This document shows positions 1 to 8,452 of a stretch of DNA of 64,000 nt, piece by piece. Location of the stretch: the NCBI RefSeq assembly GCF_024723255.1, contig NZ_JANIAC010000001.1, forward strand, positions 1,255,548 to 1,319,547, read 5' to 3'. How positions within the stretch are numbered: the first letter of the stretch is position 1; each line of letters opens with the position of its first letter. Below the pieces are notes generated by a model, which was given only the letters and a program-made list of their open reading frames with translations, ran no database searches and was not told the origin of the DNA. This DNA is from Aestuariibaculum sp. M13. Its GTDB lineage: Bacteria > Bacteroidota > Bacteroidia > Flavobacteriales > Flavobacteriaceae. The translations under genes and the position numbers were made by a program.

Positions 1-590
1 AAATGCACTACCGACTGTACACCGTCGCGTTCAATAGTCACATCTTTACCGAATAAAACCTTTTCAGAAATTTCAGAATACGTATTTATCTTTTGCCCAT
101 CAACCGATAAAATTTTATCTCCTGTTAATAAACCTGCCTTATTCGCCACGGTACTTTCAATTAAAAGTCCGTCTTTAATATTTTCGTTTGGTAAAAAGAT
201 ATCGCCATAAAAATAACTCATACCTATGTAAATCAATATAGCCAACAAGAAATTTACAGTAACACCACCCAACATAATAATTAAACGTTGCCAAGCTGGT
301 TTAGAGCGAAATTCCCAAGGTTGCGGTTCTTGCGCCATTTGTTCTGTATCCATACTTTCATCAATCATCCCGGAAATTTTCACATAACCTCCAAGTGGCA
401 ACCACCCTATTCCATATTCAGTTTCCCCAATTTTCTTTTTAAGTAATGAAAATTTCACATCGAAAAATAAGTAGAACTTTTCTACGCGTGTTTTAAATGC
501 TTTTGCTGGTATAAAATGGCCTAATTCGTGTAAAATAATAAGTAACGAAAGGCTAAGTAAGAATTGAGAAATTTTAATAACAAACTCCAT
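1..590 (-). CDS. rseP: Site-2 metalloprotease RseP (partial, C-terminus outside window)
   Basis: This membrane zinc protease performs intramembrane cleavage in envelope-stress and signal-peptide turnover pathways. Reading the minus strand from the ATG at 590, the protein starts MEFVIKISQFLLSLSLL and has the zinc-site motif HELGH at about residues 21-25 inside the first membrane helix. A second membrane helix lies near residues 100-120 (LIIMLGGVTVNFLLAI, containing the family's NxxLA-type motif). A PDZ-like segment (GLLTGDKILSVDGQKI) follows. About 196 residues are visible and the frame is open at base 1, so the second half is missing. A TAnnTTTG -7 element (TACTTTTG, minus strand, 620-627) lies about 30 nt upstream of the start. 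Confidence 0.93.
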   Translation of the reverse strand, partial: MEFVIKISQFLLSLSLLIILHELGHFIPAKAFKTRVEKFYLFFDVKFSLLKKKIGETEYGIGWLPLGGYVKISGMIDESMDTEQMAQEPQPWEFRSKPAWQRLIIMLGGVTVNFLLAILIYIGMSYFYGDIFLPNENIKDGLLIESTVANKAGLLTGDKILSVDGQKINTYSEISEKVLFGKDVTIERDGVQSVVH

Positions 591-619
591 ATAACGTCAT
601 TCAATTTTTTTATGTCGCC

Positions 620-627
620 CAAAAGTA
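620..627 (-). promoter_or_regulatory. -7 promoter element of rseP
   Basis: On the minus strand this reads TACTTTTG, an exact match to the Bacteroidota -7 consensus TAnnTTTG. It lies 29 nt before the rseP start codon. Confidence 0.5.
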
Positions 628-723
628 AGCTTTTAAACCAACTTTAAAAAGACAATTGTTTAATCGCTTGGTTTTTAACAAGAAATTAAAAGATAATCCC
701 TGCGGCGTCTCTAATTTTCAATG

Positions 724-731
724 TATTTTTG
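724..731 (+). promoter_or_regulatory. -7 promoter element of the SCO gene
   Basis: The octamer TATTTTTG fits the TAnnTTTG consensus. It overlaps a possible TTG start at 729, so that codon would lie upstream of the transcript, and the ATG at 753 is favoured as the start of the SCO-family gene. Confidence 0.5.
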
Positions 732-752
732 CAAGAATCAAATTTTTCAGAA

Positions 753-1427
753 ATGCTTTCGTTTTTTAAAGGATACAAAACATTTGCTATAGTTTTTGCT
801 ATCATTTCGGTTATCATCATATCTCTTATTTACAACACGTTGAATGTTTACCAACCGCTACCTATTTACCAACCAGCTATGGTAAGCACCGAGTTGGTCG
901 ATACCACCATTCAGTATCAAAAAAAATATCATAAAATAGCCGATTTCTCCCTAATCAATCAAAACGGAAAAACAATTACTCAAGAAGATTACAAGGATAA
1001 AATTTACGTGGCCGATTTCTTTTTTACAACCTGCGGAACCATTTGCCCGATTATGACAAAAAACATGGTCGATATTCAAACCGCTATTATGAAATACGAC
1101 GATGTCATGCTTCTATCTCATACGGTAACGCCTGAAATAGATTCTGTAGAACAACTTAAAAGATATGCTGTTCAAAAAGGTGTTATAGATAGAAAATGGA
1201 ATTTAGTAACCGGCGATAAAAAAGAAATTTACGCGCTTGCGCGGAAAAGTTATCTGGCCGTAAAAGACGATGGTGACGGTGGCCCATTCGATATGGTTCA
1301 TACCGAAAACTTTATGCTAATTGATAAAAAACGACAAATTCGTGGCTTTTACGATGGCACAAATCCCGAAGATATTGAACGCCTCATTCAGGATATCAGC
1401 ATCTTAAAACAAGAGTATGAACAATAG
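753..1427 (+). CDS. SCO1/SenC family copper-binding thioredoxin-fold protein
   Basis: The family delivers copper to, or reduces, the CuA site of cytochrome c oxidase at the membrane. The protein of 224 aa has one N-terminal membrane anchor (about residues 11-30) and a periplasmic thioredoxin-like domain. The copper ligands typical of SCO proteins are visible: C94 and C98 in TTCGTICP and a downstream histidine, H183, in DMVHTENFMLI. The start is set at the ATG at 753. A longer reading from a TTG at 729 is possible, but that codon is embedded in a -7 promoter box. The gene precedes feoAB by about 70 nt and has its own promoter. Cytochrome oxidase maturation fits the metal-handling context, but its exact target is not shown. 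Confidence 0.9.
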   Translation: MLSFFKGYKTFAIVFAIISVIIISLIYNTLNVYQPLPIYQPAMVSTELVDTTIQYQKKYHKIADFSLINQNGKTITQEDYKDKIYVADFFFTTCGTICPIMTKNMVDIQTAIMKYDDVMLLSHTVTPEIDSVEQLKRYAVQKGVIDRKWNLVTGDKKEIYALARKSYLAVKDDGDGGPFDMVHTENFMLIDKKRQIRGFYDGTNPEDIERLIQDISILKQEYEQ

Positions 1428-1445
1428 TTTTTTAGCCTCAATTTT

Positions 1446-1456
1446 TTTAGCCTAAA
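1446..1456. promoter_or_regulatory. Candidate DtxR/MntR-type operator upstream of feoA
   Basis: The sequence TTTAGCCTAAA is an 11-nt inverted repeat ending 9 nt before the feoA -7 element (TACTTTTG, 1466-1473). It shares the TTTAG and CTAAA arms of the longer sites at 4728-4743 and 10356-10371 but has a shorter centre. Assignment to a DtxR-family regulator is an inference from this similarity and from the iron-transport context. Confidence 0.45.
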
Positions 1457-1465
1457 TTTTTACAT

Positions 1466-1473
1466 TACTTTTG
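1466..1473 (+). promoter_or_regulatory. -7 promoter element of feoAB
   Basis: TACTTTTG matches TAnnTTTG exactly and lies 26 nt upstream of the TTG start of feoA, the usual leader length for the genes in this window. Confidence 0.5.
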
Positions 1474-1499
1474 CCTCTTTAAATTCAATCTAAATAAGC

Positions 1500-1733
1500 T
1501 TGCAACACACTTTAGCACATCTAAAACGCGGCGAAAAAGCAACTATAACCGATGTTTCGTCTATTCACATTCCGCTAAAACTTTTAGAAATGGGGTGTTT
1601 ACCTGGAAATACTGTCGAGCTTGTACAATTAGCACCTTTTCAAGACCCTATGTATTTAAACATTAACGGGTCGCATTTAGCGATTAGAAAAGAAACTGCT
1701 AATCATATCCTAATTGAAAAAGTAGATGAGTAA
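1500..1733 (+). CDS. feoA: FeoA domain protein, ferrous iron transport
   Basis: FeoA is a small cytosolic SH3-like protein that supports the FeoB ferrous iron channel. The 77-aa product shows the FeoA pattern LKRGEKATITDVSS near the N-terminus, LLEMGCLPGNTVEL in the middle and GSHLAIRKETANHILIE at the end. No ATG gives a full domain, so the start is a TTG at 1500, which yields the expected family length. The stop overlaps the feoB start by 8 nt, so translational coupling is likely. The operon appears to be driven from the -7 box at 1466-1473 with an adjacent inverted repeat. Confidence 0.9.
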   Translation: MQHTLAHLKRGEKATITDVSSIHIPLKLLEMGCLPGNTVELVQLAPFQDPMYLNINGSHLAIRKETANHILIEKVDE

Positions 1734-3825
1734 ACAAATAAATGTCGCCTTAATTGGTAATCCAAACACAGGAAAAACTTCTGTGTTCAACGCCCTTACC
1801 GGATTAAATCAAAAGGTAGGAAACTACCCAGGGATTACTGTTGAAAAGAAAGAAGGTATTTGCAAATTACCTCGTGGTGTTAAGGCACATATTATCGATT
1901 TACCAGGAACATACAGTTTAAATGCATCGTCGTTGGATGAAAATGTAGTGATTGAATTACTACTTAACAGAAACGATAAAGATTTCCCCGATGTTGCTGT
2001 AGTTGTAAGCGATGTTGAAAATTTAAAACGAAACCTACTTTTATACACCCAAATAAAAGACTTAGAAATCCCAACCATTTTGGTCATTAATATGGCCGAT
2101 AGGATGGAATACAAAGGTATTTCTTTAGATATCCCTTATTTAGAAAAAGAACTTAAAACCAAGATTGCTTTAGTCAGCACCCGAAAAAAACAAGGTATTG
2201 AAGAATTAAAGCAACTTATCACCAATTATAAAGAGGTTTCTGATGAACCTTGTTTAAATGCTTCGGAAGTTGATGTTGATTATTTTAACAGTCTAAGAAA
2301 AGCCTTCCCTAATCAGCTACTTTACAAGCTTTGGTTGGTGATTACACAGGATGTCAACTTTGGAAAAATTGACAGAAATGAAGTTGAAGCTTTAGATGAT
2401 TTCAAAACAAAAAGTAAAGCCGACCTTAAGCGACTTCAACAAAAAGAAACTATTAAACGTTACCAGTTTATAAACAACGTACTTAAAGTTGGTCAGACTA
2501 TTGACACCTCCCAAGCTAAAGATTTACGCACCAGACTGGACAGAATATTAACTCATAAAGTTTGGGGTTACCTTATATTTTTCCTAATCTTATTAGTAAT
2601 ATTCCAAGCTATTTACGATTGGTCTAGTGTACCAATGGACTTTATAGATAGCACATTCGCTTCATTAAGTGAATGGACCAAAGAAAAATTACCAGATGGT
2701 GCTTTTACCAATTTATTAGCCGAAGGTATTATTCCAGGCCTTGGTGGAATTGTTATTTTCATACCGCAAATTGCTTTCTTATTCTTATTCATCTCTGTTT
2801 TAGAAGAAAGCGGATACATGAGCCGTGTGGTCTTTTTAATGGATCGTATTATGCGCCGTTTTGGACTTAGCGGAAAAAGCGTTGTTCCTTTAATTTCTGG
2901 AACCGCCTGTGCCATTCCTGCTGTTATGGCTACAAGAAATATTGAAAGCTGGAAAGAACGTTTAATTACCATTTTAGTAACGCCATTTACGACCTGTTCG
3001 GCAAGACTTCCTGTATATTTAATCATTATATCATTAGTGATTCCCGAAGGACGTTTCTTCGGATTAGGTTATCAGGCATTAACTTTAATGCTTTTGTACT
3101 TAATAGGATTTGGAGCGGCCGTAGGTTCAGCTTATATTTTAAATAAAGTTTTAAAAATTAGAAGCAAATCTTTCTTTGTAGTCGAAATGCCAAACTACAA
3201 ATTGCCTTTATTTAAAAATGTAGGATTAACGGTATTAGAAAAAACAAAATCGTTTGTTTTTGGTGCAGGTAAAATCATTTTAGCTATTTCAATCATTTTA
3301 TGGTTTTTGGCGTCTTACGGACCTGGAGACAACTTCAATAAAGCTGAAGACATCATCACAAAAGAATATGCTTCTCAGAATTTATCTGAAGACGAATTAC
3401 AACAACATATAGCCTCGTTTAAATTAGAGCATTCCTTTATTGGTATTACAGGTCGCGCTATCGAACCGGTTATCAGACCCCTTGGTTACGACTGGAAAAT
3501 TGGTATTGCGATTGTAAGTAGTTTTGCTGCCCGTGAAGTATTTGTTGGTACTTTAGCTACCATTTACAGCGTTGGAAGTGATGACGAAGCCACGATAAAA
3601 AACCGAATGGCTGCTGAAGTCAACCCAATTTTAGGCGGACCGTTATTTAACTTTGCATCCGGAATATCGTTACTATTATTCTATGCATTCGCCATGCAAT
3701 GTATGAGTACCTTAGCAATTGTTAAAAGAGAAACCAACAGTTGGAAATGGCCTTCACTACAATTGGTATTTATGACTGGCTTAGCTTATGCTGTAGCTTT
3801 AATAGCATATCAGTTCTTAAAATAA
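1726..3825 (+). CDS. feoB: Ferrous iron transport protein B (canonical FeoB)
   Basis: This is an inner-membrane Fe(II) transporter with an N-terminal GTPase. The 699-aa protein has the G1 motif GNPNTGKTS (about 11-19), the G3 motif DLPGTYSL (about 58-65) and NMAD as G4, followed by a helical linker and a multi-span permease. Both conserved gate segments are present: GTACAIPAVMATR near 391-403 and TPFTTCSARLPVY near 418-430. Length is normal for the family. It overlaps feoA by 8 nt and is followed 40 nt later by a tiny Cys-tailed membrane protein. The gate cysteines are canonical, in contrast to the split FeoB at 7022-9217. Confidence 0.97.
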   Translation: MSKQINVALIGNPNTGKTSVFNALTGLNQKVGNYPGITVEKKEGICKLPRGVKAHIIDLPGTYSLNASSLDENVVIELLLNRNDKDFPDVAVVVSDVENLKRNLLLYTQIKDLEIPTILVINMADRMEYKGISLDIPYLEKELKTKIALVSTRKKQGIEELKQLITNYKEVSDEPCLNASEVDVDYFNSLRKAFPNQLLYKLWLVITQDVNFGKIDRNEVEALDDFKTKSKADLKRLQQKETIKRYQFINNVLKVGQTIDTSQAKDLRTRLDRILTHKVWGYLIFFLILLVIFQAIYDWSSVPMDFIDSTFASLSEWTKEKLPDGAFTNLLAEGIIPGLGGIVIFIPQIAFLFLFISVLEESGYMSRVVFLMDRIMRRFGLSGKSVVPLISGTACAIPAVMATRNIESWKERLITILVTPFTTCSARLPVYLIIISLVIPEGRFFGLGYQALTLMLLYLIGFGAAVGSAYILNKVLKIRSKSFFVVEMPNYKLPLFKNVGLTVLEKTKSFVFGAGKIILAISIILWFLASYGPGDNFNKAEDIITKEYASQNLSEDELQQHIASFKLEHSFIGITGRAIEPVIRPLGYDWKIGIAIVSSFAAREVFVGTLATIYSVGSDDEATIKNRMAAEVNPILGGPLFNFASGISLLLFYAFAMQCMSTLAIVKRETNSWKWPSLQLVFMTGLAYAVALIAYQFLK

Positions 3826-3865
3826 AAAGAAGAAAGGTTTTCTAAAAAATATCGGCTAAAGTTAC

Positions 3866-4000
3866 ATGAACACTATCATTCAAAACATACTTGTTTTTTC
3901 GGCAGTAGCCTTAGCCTTGCTGTTTTTAATTAGAAAATTCCTTTGGAAAAAAAAGACATCAAAAAAATCTTGCGGCAACGACGATTGTGGTTGTCATTAA
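3866..4000 (+). CDS. FeoB-associated Cys-rich membrane protein (44 aa)
   Basis: This small ORF has an N-terminal membrane helix (about residues 4-22) followed by a basic stretch (WKKKTSKKS) and a cysteine-rich tail, SCGNDDCGCH. That layout is typical of the short FeoB-associated proteins found after feoB in many bacteria, sometimes called FeoC-like or p12-type. Its position 40 nt after feoB, on the same strand and before a regulator on the other strand, supports this. The likely role is metal handling at the cytosolic mouth of FeoB, but no biochemical function can be read from the sequence. Confidence 0.8.
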   Translation: MNTIIQNILVFSAVALALLFLIRKFLWKKKTSKKSCGNDDCGCH

Positions 4001-4005
4001 AATAT

Positions 4006-4674
4006 TTAACCGATAGCTTCTTCCTTAACGAAAAGATTATTGGCAACGGCCTGAGAAATACTCATGGTCGTTACTCCGTTAATTTGAATTACCATAGAGT
4101 CATCAAAGTCCTCGCGAGAAACCACCGTAATTTCAGAACCTAAAGCTATTTTATGCTTATCTAAATATTTCAAAAACGAAGACGACGTATCTTTTACACC
4201 CACACAAACGCCTTTGTTATTTTCAGCCAGATTAAACAAAAGTATTTTATCTGTTTTCTTAATATCGCCATTTTTATCAGGAATAGGATCGCCATGCGGA
4301 TCATGCGTTGGAAAATCTAAAAGCTTATCCAGTTCATTAATTAGTTTTTCCGACTTTATATGCTCCAATTGCTCCGCAATATCATGCACCTCATCCCAGG
4401 TAAAATTCAGCTTTTCTACCAAAAAAACCTCCCACAAACGATGCTTTCTAACCACATCGGAAGCAATTTTCTTACCCTGTGATGTTAAAGACACGCCTTG
4501 ATAACGCTTATAGTTCGCATAACCTTTTTCCGCTAACTTCTTTACCATATCGGTCACCGAAGACGCCTTTGTCTCTAAAGCTTCTGCTATACTGTTTGTA
4601 CTTACAGTCATGGTTCCATATCTACCCAATTGATAAATAGACTTAATATAATTCTCCTCTGTTAGCGTAATCAT
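4006..4674 (-). CDS. DtxR/MntR-family metal-dependent transcriptional repressor
   Basis: The 222-aa protein has an N-terminal winged helix (residues 1-70; SIAEALETKASSVTDMVKKL is the DNA-reading region), a dimerisation and metal-binding domain, and a C-terminal FeoA/SH3-like domain. Metal ligands H78, E82, H97, E101, E104 and H105 have exactly the spacing of the DtxR ligands H79, E83, H98, C102, E105 and H106. The cysteine of iron-type DtxR is replaced by glutamate, as in manganese-type MntR, so the true metal is uncertain. The gene is divergent from a TonB receptor, with a near-palindromic operator between them, and it faces feoAB. Repression of metal uptake genes is the likely role. Confidence 0.92.
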   Translation of the reverse strand: MITLTEENYIKSIYQLGRYGTMTVSTNSIAEALETKASSVTDMVKKLAEKGYANYKRYQGVSLTSQGKKIASDVVRKHRLWEVFLVEKLNFTWDEVHDIAEQLEHIKSEKLINELDKLLDFPTHDPHGDPIPDKNGDIKKTDKILLFNLAENNKGVCVGVKDTSSSFLKYLDKHKIALGSEITVVSREDFDDSMVIQINGVTTMSISQAVANNLFVKEEAIG

Positions 4675-4694
4675 GGTTCTGCTTTTATTTATGA

Positions 4695-4702
4695 CAAATA
4701 TA
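4695..4702 (-). promoter_or_regulatory. -7 promoter element of the DtxR-type regulator
   Basis: On the minus strand this reads TATATTTG, which fits TAnnTTTG. It is 20 nt from the start codon at 4674. The inverted repeat at 4728-4743 lies upstream, so the regulator may control its own synthesis. Confidence 0.5.
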
Positions 4703-4727
4703 TATTAATCATTATTTTAAAACTATT

Positions 4728-4743
4728 TTTAGACTAATCTAAA
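4728..4743. promoter_or_regulatory. Candidate DtxR/MntR operator between the regulator and the TonB receptor
   Basis: TTTAGACTAATCTAAA is a near-perfect palindrome with 6-nt arms (TTTAGA and TCTAAA). It ends 8 nt before the -7 box TACATTTG (4752-4759) of the receptor, overlapping where RNA polymerase would contact the upstream element, and it lies 25 nt beyond the -7 box of the divergent regulator. Similar sequences occur at 10356-10371 and 41441-41457. The sequence symmetry is seen directly; the identity of the binding protein is inferred. Confidence 0.6.
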
Positions 4744-4751
4744 TTTATATT

Positions 4752-4759
4752 TACATTTG
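4752..4759 (+). promoter_or_regulatory. -7 promoter element of the TonB receptor gene
   Basis: TACATTTG matches TAnnTTTG and lies 14 nt before the ATG at 4774, immediately after the candidate operator. Confidence 0.5.
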
Positions 4760-4773
4760 CAAAAACAAAATTA

Positions 4774-7017
4774 ATGAGAACCCTAATATTTTTAATAACA
4801 ATAATCTCAATTTCTTCGAATGCACAGCACATTAGCGGACGTGTTTTCTCTGAAGATAATCCGCTTCCTTATGTTAATGTTTTTATCAAAGAGATTTCTA
4901 AAGGTGCTATTACTAATGAAGAAGGTTTCTTTAATATAGCTCATATTGAAACTGGCACTTATACCATTTCAGCTTCATTTACTGGCTATAAAACCCAAAC
5001 TAAACGTATTAAAGTTAACGAAGAAGCTCTAAACATTAATTTTTATTTAGATGAATCTGATATGCTTGACGAAGTAGTCGTTACCGGAACTTTAAAAGCT
5101 GTTTCAAGACTTGAAAGCCCTGTTCCTGTCGAAGTTTACACCCCTACTTTCTTAAAGAAAAACCCAACGCCAAATATTTTTGAAGCTCTACAGAACGTTA
5201 ATGGTGTTCGCCCTCAAATTAACTGTAACGTCTGTAACACAGGAGATATACATATTAACGGATTGGAAGGTCCTTACACGTTGGTTTTAATAGACGGTAT
5301 GCCTATTGTAAGTGGATTATCTACCGTTTATGGTTTATCGGGTATTCCGAACTCATTAATTGAACAAATTGAAATCGTTAAAGGTCCCGCATCATCACTT
5401 TACGGTAGTGAAGCCGTTGGTGGTTTAATTAACATTATAACAAAGCTTCCGGAAAATGCGCCAATTGTTTTTGCAGATAGTTACATTTCTGGCTGGGGAG
5501 AAGTCAATACCGATTTAGGTTTTAAAACAAAACTAGGCCATAAAGCAGATATACTAACAGGAATTAATTACTTCAACTACAGTAACCCCACAGATAATAA
5601 CAACGATAATTTCACCGATTTAACTTTACAAGACCGCATTTCAGTATTTCAAAAATGGAACTTTAACCGAAATAACAATCGCCTTTTTTCTGTTGCCGGA
5701 CGCTTTTTTTATGAAGACCGATGGGGAGGCGAAATGCAATGGAATTCAAATTACAGAGGCGGGGACGAAATATATGGCGAAAGCATTTACACAAAGCGTT
5801 TTGAACTCCTCGGAAAATATCAATTACCAATTAATGAAAACGTCCTATTTCAATTCTCGTATACAGACCACAATCAAAATTCAGTATATGGTAACACACC
5901 TTACTTAGCCACGCAACGCATTGGATTTGGACAGTTTACATGGGACAAATCAATAACCAATCATGATTTACTTTTTGGAGCCGCAACACGCTATAATTTC
6001 TACAACGATAACACACCCGCAACTCCAATTCCTGACGAAATAGTTATTCCGTCATTTTTTGCTCAGGATGAAATCGCTTTCAGTGAAAACCATAATATTT
6101 TATTAGGTGCGCGCTATGATTACGATAAAAGACATGGCAACATATTCACTCCAAGAATGGCTTATAAATTCAAACCTTCAAAACATGATATTTTACGCTT
6201 AAATGCAGGTACAGGATTTAGAGTCGTTAATTTATTTACAGAAGAACACGCCGCCTTAACCGGCGCCAGAGACGTAGTTATTACTGAAGCTTTAAAACCG
6301 GAACGTTCCTATAATATAAACCTGAATTATTTAACCAAACTATACACCAAAAGTGGCATTATAGTTAGTTTAGATGCCTCGGCATGGTACACCCATTTCA
6401 CGAATATTATTCTACCTGATTACGATACCAATCCAAATCAAATAATTTATGATAATTTAGATGGAAAAGCTATTAGCAAAGGGGTGAGTTTAAACATAGA
6501 CACTATGTTTTCAAACGGTATAAAACTACTTACAGGAGTAACTTTTCAGGATGTATCTAAAACTGAAAACGGTATTACGGAACAACAAATGCTCACCGAA
6601 AGTTTTACTGGAACCTGGGCAGCGACCTACAAAAACTACAAATACAACCTAACTTTCGATTATACCGGAAATATTTACGGCCCGATGCGATTACCTTTAC
6701 TTGGCGATTTAGACCCCAGACTTCCTGAATCTCCCGTTTGGAGTATTCAAAATATTCAATTCACCTTTGATGGCTTAAATAATTTTGAAATTTACGGAGG
6801 CATAAAAAATCTATTGAACTGGACACCTAACAAAGGCAACCCGTTTATTATAGCCAGAGCTCAGGACCCTTTTGATGAAGACGTAATCTTTGACAACAAC
6901 GGAAATGCCATATCAACCCCTAATAACCCTTATGCCCTAACCTTCGACCCGTCTTATATTTACGGACCAAATCAAGGACGCAGATTGTTTTTTGGATTAC
7001 GGTACTCCCTGAAATAA
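4774..7017 (+). CDS. TonB-dependent outer-membrane receptor, probably for a metal complex
   Basis: The 747-aa protein has a signal peptide (about 1-17, ending NAQ), a carboxypeptidase-regulatory-like beta domain (about 18-105), a TonB-box-like stretch (MLDEVVVTGT), a plug domain (about 115-225, including DIHINGLEGPYTLVLIDGMP and VKGPASSLYGSEAVGGLINI) and a long beta barrel that ends with an aromatic-rich strand, as expected for BAM insertion. It resembles CirA/BtuB-type receptors rather than SusC. The substrate cannot be read, but divergence from a DtxR-type regulator with a shared operator points to a siderophore, heme or metal chelate. A pair of cysteines (NCNVCNTG) lies at the start of the plug. 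Confidence 0.9.
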   Translation: MRTLIFLITIISISSNAQHISGRVFSEDNPLPYVNVFIKEISKGAITNEEGFFNIAHIETGTYTISASFTGYKTQTKRIKVNEEALNINFYLDESDMLDEVVVTGTLKAVSRLESPVPVEVYTPTFLKKNPTPNIFEALQNVNGVRPQINCNVCNTGDIHINGLEGPYTLVLIDGMPIVSGLSTVYGLSGIPNSLIEQIEIVKGPASSLYGSEAVGGLINIITKLPENAPIVFADSYISGWGEVNTDLGFKTKLGHKADILTGINYFNYSNPTDNNNDNFTDLTLQDRISVFQKWNFNRNNNRLFSVAGRFFYEDRWGGEMQWNSNYRGGDEIYGESIYTKRFELLGKYQLPINENVLFQFSYTDHNQNSVYGNTPYLATQRIGFGQFTWDKSITNHDLLFGAATRYNFYNDNTPATPIPDEIVIPSFFAQDEIAFSENHNILLGARYDYDKRHGNIFTPRMAYKFKPSKHDILRLNAGTGFRVVNLFTEEHAALTGARDVVITEALKPERSYNINLNYLTKLYTKSGIIVSLDASAWYTHFTNIILPDYDTNPNQIIYDNLDGKAISKGVSLNIDTMFSNGIKLLTGVTFQDVSKTENGITEQQMLTESFTGTWAATYKNYKYNLTFDYTGNIYGPMRLPLLGDLDPRLPESPVWSIQNIQFTFDGLNNFEIYGGIKNLLNWTPNKGNPFIIARAQDPFDEDVIFDNNGNAISTPNNPYALTFDPSYIYGPNQGRRLFFGLRYSLK

Positions 7018-7021
7018 AAAC

Positions 7022-8440
7022 CTAAAAAATAAGACGCCAAATTTGTGCTACCAAAAAGGTTACGATAAACCCTAAAATAACGGGCATTACCGAAGCCACA
7101 ACGGTCCATTTCACACTATTGGTTTCTTTGTAAATCGTATAAATCGTGGTACTACATGGATTATGAAGTAAGCTAAACAACATCAAGTTTATAGCAGTTA
7201 GCAAGGTCCAGCCTCCAGCTTTTAACACATCAGCTGTGGCATTAATAGAATCCAGTTCAAACATCACACCTGCTCCTTCTCCACCTGCCACTCCTGTTAC
7301 TAAAACCGTAAGCATCAAAATCGTTGGAATTACAATTTCGTTCGCCGGAATCGCAACGATATAGGCTAATAAAATCACACCGTTTAATCCTAAAAGAAAT
7401 CCGAAACCATCCATGCCATTTATCGCCCAGGCGGCAATACTTTCACTACCTATATGGACATTAGAAATGAGCCAAATCACGGCTCCTGCCGGCGCAGCAA
7501 ATACAACAGCACGCCACAATACAATTAACGTACGATCAATCAAAGACGTATAAATGGTTTTCCAAAAACGTGGTGGCCTGTATGGTGGTAATTCTAGATT
7601 AAATGTGGACACTTCACCCTTTAAAACCGTTTTTGACAATCCCCATGATACCCCAAACATAAAAGCCATACCCAAGACTGCCACACCAATTACCGCTAAT
7701 AAAGACACCAAACTAGACAATGATTTCGGTACCACGGCCCCAATGAAAATTGTTGCAATTAAAATTTGGGTTGGCCAGCGTCCATTACACAATGAAAAAT
7801 TATTGGTTAAAATGGCAATAAGCCGTTCTCTGGGACTATCAATAATTCGCGCAGCCACAACACCTGCAGCATTGCAACCAAAGCCCATACTCATAGTTAA
7901 TGCCTGTTTTCCATGTGCTCCAGACTTATTAAATAAGGCATCTAAATTAAAGGCCACTCGGGGCAAATACCCGAAATCTTCTAACAAAGTAAACATAGGG
8001 AAAAAGATAGCCATAGGTGGTAACATCACTGCAATAACCCAAGCTACCGCTAAGTACACGCCATCAATTAAAAACCCATCTAACCACCAAGGCATACCAA
8101 TACCTGCAGCTCCACTTTTTAAAGCAGGATGAATATGATCCAATAATACATTTGCTAACAAAGACGACGGATAATTGGCCCCTTGAATGGTAATCCATAA
8201 AACTGTTCCCAGAATTAAAAACATGATTGGAAACCCAAATCGTTTACTAGTTACAATTTTATCGATTTTCGCATCTAACCTAAAACGTTTATCTGAATTA
8301 CTGGTTCTTACTGAATCTTTAACAATATCTGCGGCATCAGCATAAATACTTTCCGTTAAATTATCGTGAAACTCATCACCAATTTGCCAGCGTAATTCGT
8401 TAGATAGTTCGATGATATGATCTATATTATTTTCCTTCAT
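7022..8440 (-). CDS. FeoB-type permease half (split FeoB, membrane domain)
   Basis: This 472-aa protein corresponds to the FeoB permease without its GTPase. Residues 1-60 resemble the end of the FeoB helical linker, and the rest is a multi-span membrane domain. The two gate segments are present but altered: [14 protein letters not shown] (about 186-199) where canonical FeoB has C-x-x-P, and [14 protein letters not shown] (about 212-225) in place of TPFxxCSARLPV. It starts 12 nt after the stop of the GTPase ORF and in the same reading frame, so the two halves together make an ordinary FeoB of about 730 aa. The neighbour is a DtxR-FeoA fusion. Transport of Fe(II) or Mn(II) is likely; the metal is not determined. 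Confidence 0.88.
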   Translation of the reverse strand: MKENNIDHIIELSNELRWQIGDEFHDNLTESIYADAADIVKDSVRTSNSDKRFRLDAKIDKIVTSKRFGFPIMFLILGTVLWITIQGANYPSSLLANVLLDHIHPALKSGAAGIGMPWWLDGFLIDGVYLAVAWVIAVMLPPMAIFFPMFTLLEDFGYLPRVAFNLDALFNKSGAHGKQALTMSMGFGCNAAGVVAARIIDSPRERLIAILTNNFSLCNGRWPTQILIATIFIGAVVPKSLSSLVSLLAVIGVAVLGMAFMFGVSWGLSKTVLKGEVSTFNLELPPYRPPRFWKTIYTSLIDRTLIVLWRAVVFAAPAGAVIWLISNVHIGSESIAAWAINGMDGFGFLLGLNGVILLAYIVAIPANEIVIPTILMLTVLVTGVAGGEGAGVMFELDSINATADVLKAGGWTLLTAINLMLFSLLHNPCSTTIYTIYKETNSVKWTVVASVMPVILGFIVTFLVAQIWRLIF

Positions 8441-8452
8441 TATGTTTAATAT

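Noticed and set aside
729-752. TTG start for the SCO-family gene, 24 nt upstream of the ATG at 753
   Set aside because: The TTG overlaps a TAnnTTTG promoter box (724-731), so it would not be in the transcript. The ATG start gives a normal SCO membrane anchor.
7554-8132. A 192-codon plus-strand ORF opposite the FeoB permease
   Set aside because: It is a shadow of the well-supported minus-strand permease gene, with no independent start signal and an unnatural composition.
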